From JAFMPW01 sp040830565 (GTDB taxonomy: Bacteria > Bacteroidota > Bacteroidia > Flavobacteriales > Flavobacteriaceae), in assembly GCA_040830565.1 (NCBI GenBank), contig JBFOMC010000261.1:1-7064 (forward strand): a stretch of 7,064 nt of DNA, read 5' to 3'. This document shows, in pieces, positions 6,895 to 7,064 of the stretch. The notes beneath the pieces were generated by a model. It had not been told where the DNA came from. It searched no databases and worked only from the letters and a program-made list of their open reading frames with translations. A program made the translations under genes and the position numbers. The first letter of the stretch is position 1; each line of letters begins with the position of its first letter.

Positions 6895-7064
6895 CAGAGG
6901 TGCGATCCCTCCAGCCTGAATGGAAAGTTTTTTATTTGGGAATATTTTATCTGAATTTACCTTGTATACATGTCCCAGGACATTACAGTTTTTACACATT
7001 CCTTTTGGAGAATTGATCGAAAAGGTATGGGGCTCCGGGCTAGGGTAGGAGATCCCCGTTGTGG

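Larger units (their letters stand above)
4972..7064 (-). pseudogene. uvrA: uvrA, interrupted by two in-frame stop codons (5' end outside window)
   Basis: UvrA-like sequence continues in a single frame from the right edge to the TAA at 4974-4972. From 7062 to 6895 there are 56 codons reading as the end of the first zinc-module region: TTGISYPSPEP, then SINSPKGMCKNCNVLG, then a stretch ending AGGIAPL. The next codon is TGA (6894-6892) where UvrA has the glycine of the 'APLGEYK' type motif. Fourteen clearly UvrA-like codons follow (EYKK..WAFKQLETI), then TAG (6849-6847), then RMFYFELTDPINKIPDEAL. No frameshift is needed to join the parts. Everything downstream looks intact. Interpretations are a recently inactivated uvrA, base errors in the assembly, or a split gene. 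A broken chromosomal uvrA would remove nucleotide excision repair unless another copy exists. The first ATP-binding Walker A lies outside the window. Confidence 0.7.

Noticed and set aside
6844..7064. Frameshift as the cause of the short UvrA
   Set aside because: On first splitting the codons I seemed to need a frame change after the TGA. Careful re-reading shows that EYKK..FKQLETI and the downstream ORF are in the same frame as the upstream part, so only the two stop codons interrupt it.
1..7064. Mobile elements, CRISPR arrays, tRNA/rRNA genes, toxin-antitoxin or defence modules
   Set aside because: I found no transposase-like frame, no spaced direct repeats, no terminal inverted repeats and no tRNA-like fold signature. 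All long coding stretches are accounted for by the four genes described.

Overview
The window reads as chromosomal DNA of a marine-type member of the Bacteroidota, most likely a Flavobacteriaceae relative. The evidence is moderate-to-low GC, TAA stops on all three genes whose ends are visible, little Shine-Dalgarno signal, one good Bacteroidota-type promoter (-33 / TAnnTTTG), and proteins that match my recollection of the flavobacterial forms of UvrA, LOG-family protein and fused 2-oxoacid dehydrogenase E1. The taxonomic call rests on recognition of protein sequence, not on a search.

Everything is on the minus strand, so transcription runs from high to low coordinates. (1) 7064-4972: uvrA, entering the window from outside. 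The reading frame carries UvrA-like sequence throughout, but it is cut by an in-frame TGA (6892-6894) and an in-frame TAG (6847-6849). Only the last 623 codons form an open frame, starting at an ATG three bases after the TAG. (2) 4854-4168: a complete LOG-family (TIGR00730) Rossmann-fold protein. (3) 4163-1326: a 945-residue exported protein with an M1-aminopeptidase-like body and a C-terminal outer-membrane-type beta-barrel, starting only 4 bases after the LOG stop. Its zinc and substrate-binding motifs are replaced, so it looks like a pseudopeptidase. (4) 1164-1: the first 388 codons of a thiamine-diphosphate-dependent 2-oxoacid dehydrogenase E1 (alpha half, probably of an alpha/beta fusion), which runs off the left edge. 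It has its own promoter in the 161-bp gap.

The LOG gene and the barrel protein are almost certainly co-transcribed, possibly from a promoter upstream of uvrA, because the 117-bp uvrA-LOG gap shows no convincing promoter. The E1 gene is a separate unit: a weak hairpin follows the barrel gene, then an AT-rich perfect inverted repeat and a promoter. Core-metabolic and housekeeping genes dominate. I see no mobile element, CRISPR array, tRNA or rRNA, and no defence system. The two points that deserve attention are the broken uvrA and the active-site-less M1/beta-barrel protein.
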